From contig OZ020590.1 of assembly GCA_963971535.1 (NCBI GenBank), forward strand, positions 150,923,488 through 150,987,487: 64,000 nucleotides of DNA, in the 5' to 3' direction. The stretch's first letter is position 1. The number at the start of each line of letters is the position of its first letter. The DNA comes from Notolepis coatsorum (Eukaryota; Chordata; Actinopteri; Aulopiformes; Paralepididae). The notes beneath the pieces are model-generated. The model searched no databases and was not told where the DNA came from. It worked only from the letters and a program-made list of their open reading frames with translations. Position numbers and translations under genes: made by a program. Shown one piece after another: positions 47,852 to 60,270 of this stretch.

Positions 47852-50341
47852 CCCCTTAAGCCTGAGCGGTCCAGTAGCTACCGGTACGAGATCGATATCA
47901 CGCGATAAATAGATGAATACAGAACGTATTAATTAATGTTGTGTTTATTTTTCAAATGTAGCCAAGAGTAAAGACCCTAACCCTGTCAAAACAGCAGTTG
48001 TTACGAAGGATCAGATTAAACCGAATATATATATTTATTTATGGATATATATTGAATAGTATTTGTATATCGTTTGATATCCCTTGTATATTCCTTGTAC
48101 ATATACACGGAATATCCCTTTAGCCTACTATAGCCCATAATAGTTCATTCTCTTATTGGACAAAAGGACCAGGCGCCAGGGGACCAGCCCCTGGCGTCAA
48201 GTTCAAAGGTACCGACGAGACGTGTCCGTACTAGCCCCGGCTCCGCTCAGGGATACGGCTACCGAAATGAGAGTGGCACTATTTGTTCACTGTGCATATA
48301 AATATGGCGCAAGTAAATGTAGAAGACCCTTAGTCCTTTACCCTTCTACCCAACTAAGTAACAGAACGTGAAGCCTCACCCACGATACCACGTGCGGTGT
48401 AGTATGGCCTGTTTGGCCTTGGAATAGCATCGAGACCTCGTGCGAATTAATAGCTGAATTTGTCAGAGTTTGGCACTGTACCGTCGAGTGCGACGTATTT
48501 CTATTAAGTAATAATAGTCTATCGTGTATGGTGCATCGTGCGGTTAGAGTTCTAACGTGACCAACATCTCCAACGCTTCCTCGTGTTATCTAGAGTCTTA
48601 ACCAGGCTGGGCCGACCACATGGCGCCTTCATCCGAGGAGATCTAGACGAGGACCGAGGGACATGTACACTGGATTACCTACCCGACGACTGCTGAGCCC
48701 TATGCGGCTGGAATATATTTGCTTTGGTACTGTGATTTGTGGAGCGGATAATCGCCGACGCCTGTGAGTGTTGGATTTACCCCCGAGAGGAGTCAAGTTG
48801 AGTCGGCGCTCAGAGAGACTGAGGTCGCCTAGCTTCTTCTTCATTGTGGAGCTACAGCCTACAAGAGAACCAAGGTGTATTCATCTGCGGATCAAGAGTC
48901 TACTGCACTGTATTCTGTACTTGAAGTCTCCCTAGATATCGTTGACCAGACGGTCTACTACCGACGGCTCTCCTACCCCCCCTACCGGCTTACAACCGGG
49001 AGGACCCCTTCCAGAACATCCCGCTATATCATTAAGTGTACCATAGATCTAATTCCCTAAGAGCCAGGTTGTATACTTGCTTCCTGCGTAACCAGAGATT
49101 GGACATTCAGTGTTGATTTGCCTACGAGTACTCATTTGCCTTACAAGTGCATTCAAATCATAAATGTAATAGTAACTATCATATGTACCTTTTGCTATAT
49201 ATTAAATATTTGATTATTACCTTTGTGTGGAACCGATTTCATTGTGGGAAAGTGTTCATCATATTTAGATATCGTGTACTGTATGGCCAGTAGTTAAAGT
49301 ACATAAAGCGGTAGTGGTTTAATGATACCATACTTATCAATACAGTCAGGGAATTGTACCCCTCAGTTACAGCAGTCAACGAGTATATTTCCAGCACTAC
49401 GTTTGTTTACCAATGATTTTACGTATTATTAGTGAAATTATGAGTTGGTAAACATCTCGGCGCATCCCGGCGGAAACCTGATGAATTAGACGGAGATAAA
49501 GGAAGCTGGCATACGTGTGTGTAGTCTTTTTAAAGAAGAGACCCAGGGCTTTCTATGGGATTTCGAATTTCATAAAACTACACTTCCCAGCTCACGCCAG
49601 TGCCTGTCAATCATCGGACTTATTTTCGGGATCATATCTCACAAACCTGAACATTATTGCCATAAAGTAGAATGTAGTTAGTTTTTTTACCTTTCTATGA
49701 ACGTCTAGCAAAAAAACGTATTGCAATCTGATGAAAAATGGCGCAGATCACATTATAAAAAAGTAACTGTACTTACAGCACTTACATTCACGGTTTTTGC
49801 TGCCCTGTCAGGGGTGCCTGGTGGTACTAAATCCAGATTGAACTCCATTGGAAAGGGGAGATTTGGCCCGATCCATAGATGTGTGACTTGTGGTAATTTA
49901 TAGGCCTGATATTCTATATTCTATATTCATATTTCAAATTGCATGTGTCTAGAATGGGATGGCAAAATTCAGTACTGTTTCTACAAAAAAACTGTAAATC
50001 ATCTGCCCTTTATTCATTTGCTTAGATTTTGTGTACACTTGATTTCAAGAAGGTGGTGAATGATCTCAGTGTTTCACGTCTGGTCAATGTTAGCATGGTG
50101 TTATTCACCGTCAAAGATTAAACATTATTATTATTATTATTTATTTTTGAAGTATATTCTCCTTTGGTTCATTACAATTTACTCAAGCATAGTAACAGAT
50201 ACAATATTTCTGACACTGGGAATACATTTCCTGGATACCAAGAACATGCAAATGGACCTTGTAGAAGTGGAGCGATCTTCCATTTACTTAGTTATGTATT
50301 TTTAGGCACATTTTCTGAAAATATGTCTAGGGTTTAAGAGG
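47852..50341. mobile_element. TTAA-flanked piggyBac-type element holding a solo LTR
   Basis: TTAA lies at 47848-47851 and 50342-50345. Ends CCCCTTAAGCCTGAG and (reversed) CCTCTTAAACCCTAG are similar inverted repeats. Without the solo LTR it is about 1.1 kb. No transposase is seen. The assignment rests on short ends and the TTAA duplication. Confidence 0.5.
47999..49371 (+). mobile_element. Solo BEL/Pao LTR (fossil)
   Basis: 1,373 bp. Starts TGTTACGAAGGATCAGATTA and ends CCTCAGTTACA. Perfect 5-bp duplication GCAGT at 47994-47998 and 49372-49376. It is closer in sequence to the copy 2 LTRs but clearly diverged from both full copies, so it is older. No internal region remains. Confidence 0.92.
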
Positions 50342-50426
50342 TTAAGTGTTAAGGACCGCAAATGTCCCGTCTTTTTATTTAGACTTGACTGATACTGACC
50401 AGAGTATGATCATACATCATAGATTG

Positions 50427-50500
50427 TAGGTATTGTGTTGTACTTGTGGTGTAGATTGTAGGTATTGTGTTGTACTTGTGGGGTAGATTGTAGGTATTGC
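50427..50500. repeat. 32-bp tandem repeat, about 2.5 copies
   Basis: Unit ATTGTAGGTATTGTGTTGTA plus CTTGTGGGGTAG. Confidence 0.85.
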
Positions 50501-50588
50501 ACTCATTTGTTAAAGTCTTATCTTAAGTTCAAAATCTAGATTTAAACTCTCAGTAGCCTTGCTAAGTTCAAAGTCAAGGAAGGCTGAT

Positions 50589-51108
50589 ATGGAGACACAG
50601 TAGAGAATGTTCTTTATTGAGACAGTAGGAAGGCTGAGAGGGAGACAGAGTAGAGGAGACACAGGAGAGAAGGTTCTTTATTGAGACAGTAGGAAGGCTG
50701 AGAGGGAGACAGACTAGGGGAGACACAGGAGAGAATGTTCTTTATTGAGACAGTAGGAAGGCTGAGAGGGAGACAGAGTAGGGGAGACACAGGAGAGAAG
50801 GTTCTTTATTGAGACAGTAGGAAGGCTGAGAGGGAGACAGAGTAGAGGAGACACAGGAGAGAATGTTCTTTATTGAGACAGTAGGAAGGCTGAGAGGGAG
50901 ACAGAGTAGAGGAGACACAGGAGAGAAGGTTCTTTATTGAGACAGTCGGAAGGCTGAGAGGGAGACAGAGTAGAGGAGACACAGGAGAGAATGTTCTTTA
51001 TTGAGACAGTAGGGAGGCTGAGAGGGAGACAGAGTAGGTTCTTTATTGAGACAGCAGTAGGAAGGCTGAGAGGGAGACGGAGTAGAGGAGACACACGCAA
51101 TAAGGTTC
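50589..51108. repeat. About 62-bp minisatellite, array 1 (about 8 copies)
   Basis: Unit GGTTCTTTATTGAGACAGTA, GGAAGGCTGAGAGGGAGACA, GAGTAGAGGAGACACAGG plus AGAGAA. The same unit forms array 2 at 56592-57215. Confidence 0.93.
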
Positions 51109-51468
51109 TGGTGGGAATCTGATCCCAGGTCAGCAGGGATACAAGTGTTTCCAGAGGCGGGTGGTCTTAGTTAACCTCCACACCATCTCCCTGCACTGTT
51201 CCTAATAGAGATGGAGTGACGCCGGCTGTATGTATCCACCACTGTGGCTCTTCAGAGCGGCCTGTCAGTACACTTGTCTCCCTCAACAGCCACAGGCTGT
51301 GACATGTCCAACGCTAGCGGTGGAAAGCAGCCAGCCAGGCCAGAGACAATGCACTTGTCCCTTCCACTTAGCCCCTGAATGCCCCGCAGCATCCCCCCCC
51401 CCCCCCCCTCAGCCGCTCACATTCACAGGATGGCTATGTGAAAAGTCACTGCCGCTTCCCTGCCGATA
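51109..51468. other. Unassigned, moderately GC-rich intronic sequence
   Basis: No gene recognised. Contains a C-run at about 51392-51408. GC content is higher than in neighbouring sequence. Confidence 0.4.
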
Positions 51469-51527
51469 CTGATACCCAGGGGCGTAGCTGGGGGGGGGGG
51501 TAGCTTAGGATGATTCCAAGGTCCCAG

Positions 51528-52961
51528 GGCCCTCATTCATCAACGTGGCGTAGAAAATGTTCTATTTCCACTCGTAAGCACAGAATTTAGAATCAGTGCA
51601 CGCACAAAAAAAACGGGATTCATCACACGTGCGTACACAGGTTCTACGCACACCTGTCTTGATAAATATGACTTTGATCCTACGTTTGAGCTCGTGCACT
51701 GTTTTAAGTATTTGCATACCAGAACCGCCCCGATTAACCATATACGGTAATGGAATACCCCCATGAAATGTGGAAAAATGGACTAAGCCGAGGGAAGCGT
51801 GTTATGAGACAGGCTGACAGACGTGTACACGTACGGTGATGTCGGATATGATATCTATTAACCATTGCTGCCTGGGCAGCGCAAACACTAATAAAGACCG
51901 TGCTGGAATATGACTGCCTTTTCCCGTGTTGTTTGATTAATACCCAGGGATTAAAGTTCTCCTCAATTTTATTCCAAATCGCGATGGATTTTTCGTCAAT
52001 TTTCTACCTGCTGCATATGATTTCTAGAGGCATACTACAATCTATTTTGATGTCAGTATTGGGTAGCCTATATAAACAATAATACGAGAGCATATACAAG
52101 AACAATGAATCTCACTGCATGTATGATGTAGCCTGCCTTTCAATACATGAACTTGAATTCCATCATGTTTGTGTGCGGGACTCACAAGGCTGTTGTCACA
52201 ATGGGTGGTACCGGTACAGTAATAACAGTCTACACAATATCACGATGGACCATGCCATAGCCTATGTTCTATTATGACATGATCTGTGACGACAAATGTT
52301 CTAGAATGTTTGATTAAGATATCATACTCTGACAGCATGCCTATGATCAACAAAAACGCAAACTTGAATCCCATCATCATATTTACATAGTCTGTCCACT
52401 ATCTGGTGTCATTGCAATGCGTTTTTTATTCTTTCTTATACAGTAAAAAGGGGGAAGAACACTATATCGTGGGTGTTCATATGACTTGTATTCTGCTTAC
52501 AGCTTCGAAATTCCACTTGTTTCGTTTAACGTAAAGCCTTTTAAATATAATCAAAACGTTCCCGTGTTTCTGCGGTCTGTGCGCAAAATAATAACGAGTT
52601 GAGCTACGCGGAGCGCAGTCAGTCAGTACACCCCGTATATTCCGATAATGCTATATAAACCATGCTGCATTCATTCTGAGAGAAAGATCTATTATTCCAA
52701 ATGCTATTTATAGGGTTTTGACCATAATTACACTACTGTTGCTATTTTACAATGAACTATAATGAATTACGGTTCATACAGAACATGCCAGTGTTGAAAC
52801 TAATGCACAGAAGCTCATTTCCTTGTTGTAATAATATATTCTACCACTGGGCGTCAGCTAAGTGTGCTCCGAGCTGTGCGTACACATAAGCACGAAGTCA
52901 AGTTCAAGTTGAAATTGTTAAGCACATATCTGTGCGTAAGACACGTTGATGAATGAGGGCC
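51528..52961. mobile_element. PIF/Harbinger-type non-autonomous element
   Basis: 20-bp inverted ends GGCCCTCATTCATCAACGTG on both sides, and a 3-bp duplication CAG (51525-51527 and 52962-52964). The empty site is visible in the other hAT copy (GGGCCCAGCACTGG near 10780, reversed). 1,434 bp, no transposase recognised. Confidence 0.82.
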
Positions 52962-53075
52962 CAGCACTGGGGGGGGGGGGGGGGCAGATTTTTTTTGTTT
53001 TTTTTTTGTTTTTTTTTAGTAGACATCACTCGGGTGTATTTATTGATGCTCTCATTGATACTATGTTTGTTTCTG

Positions 53076-53240
<165 letters not shown>

Positions 53241-53868
53241 ATATATAGAGAGAGAGGGGGGGCTTTGGTAGACTATTGCATTGGTCCATTCATTGAAGAT
53301 GAACGCGATGCGACATCCTTTACTAGGCTCACCCACCAACAGTGCAGGTGCTGAACTGCTGATCCGAATGTATAGGTAAAAACCATATTATGCGTTTTCA
53401 TCAATAAATAAATGGCCAAAAATTGGCCAAAACTTACGTGCGCTCGCATTCACTGGGGGCCTACAGATACATTCTTTCATGGGGCCCACAATCTACAGCT
53501 ACGCCCCTGCTGATACCGAACGCTATACGTGTGAGTATCGGCCCATACCGCGTACGCCTCTCAGACCCATTCATTTTTACTGAACTGTATAGATATGATA
53601 ACATTATTTATTGTAACGTATAACCGATCTGCACCTTTGATTACACTGTTTACTTTATCATATTCTTATATTCAGAGTTAATTATATTGTTTAACTGTTT
53701 CTTTTTATCTTTATTATAATTGTATTGCCTATATATATTTTTTTTTATCCACTTTTTCTCCCATTTTCTATATTTTCTCCCATCCCAATTTCGTATCATC
53801 CAATTCAACCCTCCCCTGTCACGAACGCTGTTTCTTGCCTCCCACAAGCCGGCTGCAATGTGGACTAA

Positions 53869-54662
53869 AGGCCTCTGCATGCTACAGAAACTTCAAAGCA
53901 ACTTCAACACAACATCGACAAAGCAACGGTGTTGCAGACACATTACCTTTATGCTTCTGCAAAATCAACGCGCAGCCTATGATGCAACAAAATGTACCCC
54001 GGATGTGCGGCTCGAGCGCGCCCAGCCCGCCTGAATACTTTGGGCAGCCGAAGGTGCGCACTCTAGCAATTACAAACGGATTTCCCTTCTCAACCATACA
54101 TCGTTAGTATAATAATAGCCCTGTTTATGTTTGTTTTCGCTTGTGTTCTTGTATATAGTGTAATATAGTTATATCGCCACATCAACCCAGTCCATCCCCA
54201 TTGTTTCCCCAATCTCCTTCCACGGATTCATCGTCATAATGCTATCCTTGTAGTCTTTAGACCCGCTATTATATAAATGTTTGTACTTTCGGACCTCCTC
54301 TGCAATACGTTCCTGCATTTGATTCATTTTAAACAAACAATTAAACAAGTGTAATGAAACAATACACTAGCTATCGAGCTCCTGTCAGAAAGTTTTCTTT
54401 TGGTCTCGAGCTCCTGTCAGAAAGTTTTCTTTTGGTCTCGAGCCAGGAAAACACTAGAAGTGACAGACAGCCCCGCCCCCATTCACTACCAACCAATCAC
54501 TGCTACGCAATACCAACGCAACGGGTCTTTAGATTAGATTTTGGAGACAGGTACGCAACGTCCTCGCAACACAGTCTACAAGACTGTCTGCAACAAGCGC
54601 GCTGAAATCGCGCCGATGTTGTGTTGAAGTTGCTTTGAATTTGCTGTAGCATGTAGAGGCCT
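53869..54662 (-). mobile_element. PIF/Harbinger-type element with a MADF-like exon
   Basis: Inverted ends of about 48 bp, starting AGGCCTCTGCATGCTACAG on the left and (reversed) AGGCCTCTACATGCTACAG on the right. 3-bp duplication TAA at 53866-53868 and 54663-54665; the empty site is seen in SINE C1 (GACTTAGTCC near 24050, reversed). 794 bp. It includes a 33-bp direct repeat (GAGCTCCTGTCAGAAAGTTT) at 54377-54445. Confidence 0.88.
54169..54327 (-). pseudogene. MADF/Myb-like DNA-binding exon of a Harbinger element
   Basis: 52-codon frame: MNQMQERIAEEVRKYKHLYN, SGSKDYKDSIMTMNPWKEIG, ETMGMDWVDVAI, stop. It matches the first half of a MADF domain (LYxxxSKDYKD then WxEIxxxMGxD). PIF/Harbinger elements carry such a second gene next to the transposase. 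Only the first part is here; either the rest was in later exons that are lost, or the frame is cut. No transposase is left in the element. Confidence 0.7.
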
Positions 54663-55535
54663 TAAGTCATACATAGCACAAGTCCCCTCCGGTACTTGAG
54701 GTAACAGCAGTCGCATCTTTTCACCTGCGCAGCTCGATCTCTCAGTGGCGAGGAGTAACGCGTGGGAGGCTCACGCTGCCCCCGACACTTCCTGATTCTA
54801 CTGCGCAGGCGCACCAACCGACCTGTAGGAGTCGCTGTCCACAACGCCCGATCCCCACCCATCAGTTTCCCACCCCCTAATACGGCCAATGTGTATTAGT
54901 ATGAACGACCAGCTAAACTGAAAGCAATGTGGAGCACTGGGCTCGAACAGGCAAGCCCAGCGTGTCCGTCATTCGTGGCGAGCGCCTTGCCCACTACGCC
55001 ACGTAGCCGCCCCTATGTATTGCCTATATTTATGTGTACTATTACCATGCCAATACCTGTACCTCCCCTCCCCCCTCCCCCATGCTGTTATGATGCCCGA
55101 ATTTCCCCAAGGGGATTAATAAAGGAATATATGATCTTATCTTATCTTACATGAGGATATAATGCACGTTTCACCATTAGAGATCTAACATGCTTTTGAG
55201 GGCCAGAAATGCAGAGAATCAAGTCAGTCGGATACCTTGTTTTGTCCTGGTATCAGACTGATATCCAATACCAGTGTCAGTATCAGTGCTTCCCTACATG
55301 GTTGTGATGTTTTCTTTTTGCAGAAAGCCCAAGCCGCTACTCTCCAATCGAAGCCCCATATTTACATGCACAATATACCACACTGATGACCTCCCAAGAG
55401 ACTGTGGGTGAATAAGGTTAAAATGCAATTGCAACATAATTAGACTGTGTTTGACATAATTCTTTTTCACTAATACATCAGTAGTGGAAAACTTTTTAGG
55501 CCTGTTTCCATCAGTGTATTTTTCGGGATCATCCC

Positions 55536-56280
55536 TATGTTCCCCGGGTCCTATGTTCCCCGGGTTCTATGTTCCCCGCTTTGATTGATTAATAGATTGA
55601 ACATTTTGGGGGCGGTTAGGTGGTCGAGCGGAGATTGCGTTCGTCACCAGCCCCGGAGCTGTGAGCTTGGTTCGCCTGTTCGAATCCAGCTCACAGCTCC
55701 GGGGTTGTCACCAGCTTGGCTGGCCGTCTGCACTGATACAATTGGCTGTATCAGAGGGTGGGAGAAGCTGGCGGGGTGGGTCCAGGTCGATGTAAACAGC
55801 GACTCCTACAGTTCGGTCGGGGCGCCTGCTAAGCGCGGATTGGACGTGAGGGGGATAGTGTGGTCCTCCCACACGCTACGCCCTCTCAATGAGAATCCGC
55901 GCTGCCAGGTGAAAAGAAGCGGTGATTGGCTGGACGTGTGTCGGAGGAAGCACGTGGTAGCCTCCACTCTCCCAAATGATCTGACTGTGGGGGGTAAAGC
56001 GCAGCGACCAGGAAGGGACTGGGAATTGGCATACGACTAACATTGGGATGGGAGAAAATCGGAGGAAAAATGGAGGGGGAAAAAGACCAAAAAAAAAATA
56101 AAAAATATAGATTGAACATTTTATAAATTTGTATTATTTTATTAATTATTAATGTCTGCCTCGTTCAAACTGGTTAAGGTTAGAGTTTGGAATCAGGGCT
56201 GGTGGTCTAAAATTTTCAATCTATCAATCAATCAAAGCGGGGAACATAGAACCCGAGGAACATAGGACCCGGGGAACATA
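55536..56280. mobile_element. MITE with long inverted repeats, split by a SINE
   Basis: Arms 55536-55607 and 56209-56280 are about 72 bp and nearly identical when reversed. Each arm itself contains three TATGTTCCCC units (TATGTTCCCCGGGTCC, TATGTTCCCCGGGTTC, TATGTTCCCCGC) and then TTTGATTGATT. Without the SINE it is about 230 bp. The target duplication is uncertain, so the superfamily is not assigned. Confidence 0.8.
55608..56106 (+). mobile_element. tRNA-derived SINE (family C-like), intact-looking copy
   Basis: 16-bp duplication ATAGATTGAACATTTT at 55592-55607 and 56107-56122. A-box TAGGTGGTCGAGCGG, B-box TGTTCGAATCC. Body motif AACAGCGACTCCTACAG. The tail ends in an A-run. The head contains a perfect hairpin: CCGGAGCTGTGAGCT (about 55655) against AGCTCACAGCTCCGG (about 55690). 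Confidence 0.92.
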
Positions 56281-56591
56281 GACATGCTCCCTATTTTTCT
56301 TTGCCAACTCCTGAGGGCTCTTCCACAAAACACATTAAGACAAGCTGAGATTAATGTTGCAAACCTGGTTTGAGTTTAACCTAACAAGTCAATCAGGGAC
56401 AAAGCAGCTCCACAAAGGCACATTCTTACTATCATGATCTGACTGATCCAAGCCAGGTTCAAGCAATCAACATAATCACACGTGCACAGCTTTCTTAAGA
56501 ACCCAGAGAGGTCGATCACGGAGCAGATTGATTCGTCTTGGCAAACAATAGATGGTCATGGCTGGAAGGTATCTGTGTTTCATTATAACTT

Positions 56592-57215
56592 AAAACATAA
56601 AGGTTCTTTATTGAGACATTAGGAAGGCTGAGAGGGAGACAGAGTAGAGCTGGTTCTTTATTGAGACAGTAGGAAGGCTGAGAGGGAGACAGAGTAGAGG
56701 AGACACAGGAGAGAAGGTTCTTTATTGAGACGGTAGGAAGGCTGAGAGGGAGACAGAGTAGGGGAGACACAGGAGAGAAGGTTCTTTATTGAGACAGTAG
56801 GAAGGCTGAGAGGGAGACAGAGTAGAGGAGACACAGGAGAGAAGGTTCTTTATTGAGACAGTAGGAATGCTGAGAGGGAGACAGAGTAGGGGAGACAGGA
56901 GAGAAGGTTCTTTATTGAGACAGTAGGAAGGCTGAGAGGGAGACAGAGTACGGGAGACATAGGAGAGAATGTTCTTTATTGAGACAGTAGGAAGACTGAG
57001 AGGGAGACAGAGTAGTGGAGACACAGGAGAGAAGGTTCTTTATTGAGACAGTAGGAAGGCTGAGAGGGAGACAGAGTAGAGCTGGTTCTTTATTGAGACA
57101 GTAGGAAGGCTGAGAGGGAGACGGAGTAGGGGAGACACAGGAGAGAAGGTTCTTTATTGAGACAGTAGGAAGGCTGAGAGGGAGACAGAGGTGAGAAGGT
57201 TCTTTATTGAATGCA
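56592..57215. repeat. About 62-bp minisatellite, array 2 (about 11 copies)
   Basis: Same unit as 50589-51108, same orientation, with a variant short unit (GAGTAGAGCTGGTTCTTTAT) at two places. Confidence 0.93.
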
Positions 57216-57599
57216 TAAGTAATTATTGAATTAAAAACAAAAAAAATATTGGGGAGGCCTCATCTATTATTAGTGCTACAAATAAATGTGTGCTACAGTA
57301 TCTTATACATAAAACTATGCTATAAAACCTCAACACTAAATATATCACTTGTTTCATAATGTATGTATGGCATAAGCACCTTGGTTGGCTGTTCAACATC
57401 ATCATTATGTTTTAATTTCCTTTTAATTTAAGTGTGGCTGCAATAAAGAAGAGGGATGATGCTGGTACTGACACAGCTGTCTTCACCCCTGCAGGGGAGT
57501 TTTACCATTATATAATTTACATATTTCATATTCATTTTACATTTAATTTCTTATAGGGTACTGTAGGCTAATCTAACCATAAAGGAAGGAATCTGTCTG

Positions 57600-57715
57600 C
57601 ATGTGTGCGGGTCTGTCTGTCTGTCTGTCCTTTGCATATCTTGAGAAGCGTCCATCCGATCGGCTTCACGCTCGGTGGGTGTATTGCTGACGATCCAGGT
57701 GCTGTGTTGACTTTA
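57600..57715. repeat. Dispersed fish-type repeat fragment
   Basis: (GTCT)n followed by GAGAAGCGTCCATCCGATCG and GCTTCACGCTCGGTGGGTGT, a sequence I recall as dispersed in fish genomes; it leads directly into the 38-bp array. Confidence 0.45.
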
Positions 57716-57772
57716 GTGCCATTTGGCCAGATGGTGGCACTATAACAACAAACTTTACATTTGGCCAGATGG

Positions 57773-58250
57773 CTCAAGTTTCAAGTTCAAGTTTCTTTAA
57801 TAGTTGTCATAGTAAAAATACAGAATACTTTTCCATGACGTGCTTTTTTCTGTATGAGCTCCCGAGAGTGTGCTAGATAAAATGGATAAAAAGTATCAAA
57901 TAGAAAAAGTCAAGAGTATCCGTAAACAAAAAGTGTTCAGTCAATCAATTTACAATACAGAGTAAAAAAAAGAGTAACAGTGAGGTACAATGCAGCAATG
58001 GGATCAGGTACAACTTAGGGTAAGGTGCAATGAGGTATGAGTTGTAGTGCAAATCTCTTTGTTAATAAATATAAAGTGTGTTCAAGTGTTTAAAGTGAGT
58101 AGAGTGGGTGTTACGGTGAGTGTTTATTTAAAGTGAGTGTGTGCATGTGGATGTGTGTGCTGTGAGTGTAGATGATGGGTTGTTAAATAGTGTCATTGTG
58201 GTTGAGCATCCTGATGGCCTGGGGATAGAAGCTCCTTCTGAGTCTCTCTG
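57773..58250 (-). mobile_element. LINE 3' end fragment in the 38-bp array
   Basis: Starts TCAAGTTTCAAGTTCAAGTT and CTTTAATAGTTGTCATAG, and ends CATCCTGATGGCCTGGGGAT. Same family as 13047-14812. Confidence 0.8.
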
Positions 58251-59754
58251 CACTATAACAGCAAACTTTACATTTGGCCAGATGGTGGCACTATAACAAC
58301 AAACTTTACATTTGGCCAGATGGTGGCACTATAACAACAAACTTTACATTTGGCCAGATGGTGGCACTATAACAACAAACTTTACATTTGGCCAGATGGT
58401 GGCACTATAACAGCAAACTTTACATTTGGCCAGATGGTGGCACTATAACAACAAACTTTACATTTGGCCAGATGGTGGCACTATAACAACAAACTTTACA
58501 TTTGGCCAGATGGTCGCACTATAGCAGCAAACTTTACATTTGGCCAGATGGTGGCACTATAACAGCAAACTTTACATTTGGCCAGATGGTGGCACTATAA
58601 CAACAAACCTTATGTTTGGCCAGATGGTGGTGTAACCGATGGTTTAGCTGCGTTGTGTTCTGGTGTACTGTCAATAACCAGGCAGGACTGGATCTCAGGT
58701 TTTTTATTCACCCTGTAAAACCCAGATACAACACAGGGATTAATGTCTTGTCTTATTCTTTGGCCACAAGATGGCGCCCTCGGTTCTTCGATTCTCTCAA
58801 CACATCCAGAGAAACTCCATTTTAATTCACATTGAAATAGCACATGAAATGAAGTACAATAACTCAATACCAAAATAATACAATATGGGTCACTCATCCA
58901 CCTGTTAAAACAGATACAAAATAATACAAAAAAAACAATAATAAGATTGACTCATTACCTATTAAACAGATACATTAAAATAATAAACAAAATAACCACT
59001 AATAAGATTCAATCATTACCTGTAAAACCCAGATACAACACAGGGATTAATGTCTTGTCTTATTCTTTGGCCACAAGATGGCGCCCTCGGTTCTTAGATT
59101 CTAATGGGAAGACATATAACAGCGTCAGGTTTGAGGCCTACCCAATGTGTTACACAAGAAAACATCGTCACTTCTAAACAGTGATGCCACTAACGCGTTA
59201 CTAAGTAACGCCTTACAGTAATCTGATTACTTTTCCCCGAAAATAGTAATCTAACGCGTTAATCTTTAAAAGCCAGTAATCTGATTGCAGTTACTTGTCC
59301 AAGTGGCTGTGCGTTACTATTTCGTTACTATCTCATCATAAATTCATAATGCAGGCGGAATGCAGTATTTTATTTCGTTTTAGACAGTCAAAAATACGTT
59401 TGGAGCTGTATTTCCTTGTATTGGGGGAGTGACGTCACAGCACGCAACCTCACGTTGTTCCATGCTGGTGGGCGCGGCTGTTATTGTTATTATCAGGCTC
59501 ACCAAAACTAGCGAGCTAGCAGGGAGACGTTCACGCTGGTAACGCTTTCTTGCAAACAACAAACAAACAAACAAACAAACACTATGCGGAGGAAACAAAA
59601 TACTGTCTACCGCATCTGGAATATACAGCACAGCACGACCAAACGGATAGAAAAAAAACCAAACCCGAAGCATCGACTTCTGGATTTCTTTACTGGATTT
59701 AAACCATAGTGCAGGTATGTTCCACCTTTGAGTTAAACATCTTTTGCATTGCAC

Positions 59755-60125
59755 TATTCATGAACATGGAACACCATACTCACACACACCTCCAATGTAC
59801 AGCCCCACCCCACCTACCCAACCTCCCCCAATGCACAGTTTCTATGTCAAATGTATATACACTCTTTTTCTGGATTTTTTTTAGTATCACAAACAGTACT
59901 GCATTTGAAAATCTGGTATGTCATAAATGTATAGATGTAGCAGTACTGTCTATCTGTATGTCGTGTGTGTCATATGATGAATTGAAAATGGGGGACCCTG
60001 ATGGAAACAAGACGAAAGTCTTTCTCAGGTCTGCATCCTCTTAACAATTGTATGTATTGAGCCGTACTGTACTGTACCCATTCTGCAATCTGTTAATACA
60101 CTTTTCAATCAATCAATCAATCAAT
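59755..60125 (+). mobile_element. LINE 3' UTR fragment
   Basis: GAATTGAAAATGGGGGACCC to CCATTCTGCAATCTGTTAA and a repeated TCAA tail match the reverse of 18541-18700. The left boundary is not exact. Confidence 0.7.
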
Positions 60126-60153
60126 ACTGCAGTATGTAGGTTGTCAGTAGCAC

Positions 60154-60270
<117 letters not shown>

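Larger units (their letters stand above)
53735..55015 (-). mobile_element. SINE family C, copy 2, split by a Harbinger-type element
   Basis: 14-bp duplication TGTATTGCCTATAT at 53721-53734 and 55016-55029. Reversed: the head GGGGCGGCTACGTGGCGTAG is at about 55013 and the T-rich tail at 53738. Same body as 23352-24187. The Harbinger-type insertion is 53869-54662. Confidence 0.9.
53570..55150 (+). mobile_element. LINE 3' tail split by a SINE
   Basis: Parts 53570-53734 and 55016-55150. It ends CCCGAATTTCCCCAAGGGGA then TTAATAAAGGAATATATGAT and repeated CTTAT, a typical LINE 3' end. The SINE C2 is inserted between, with duplication TGTATTGCCTATAT. Confidence 0.65.
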
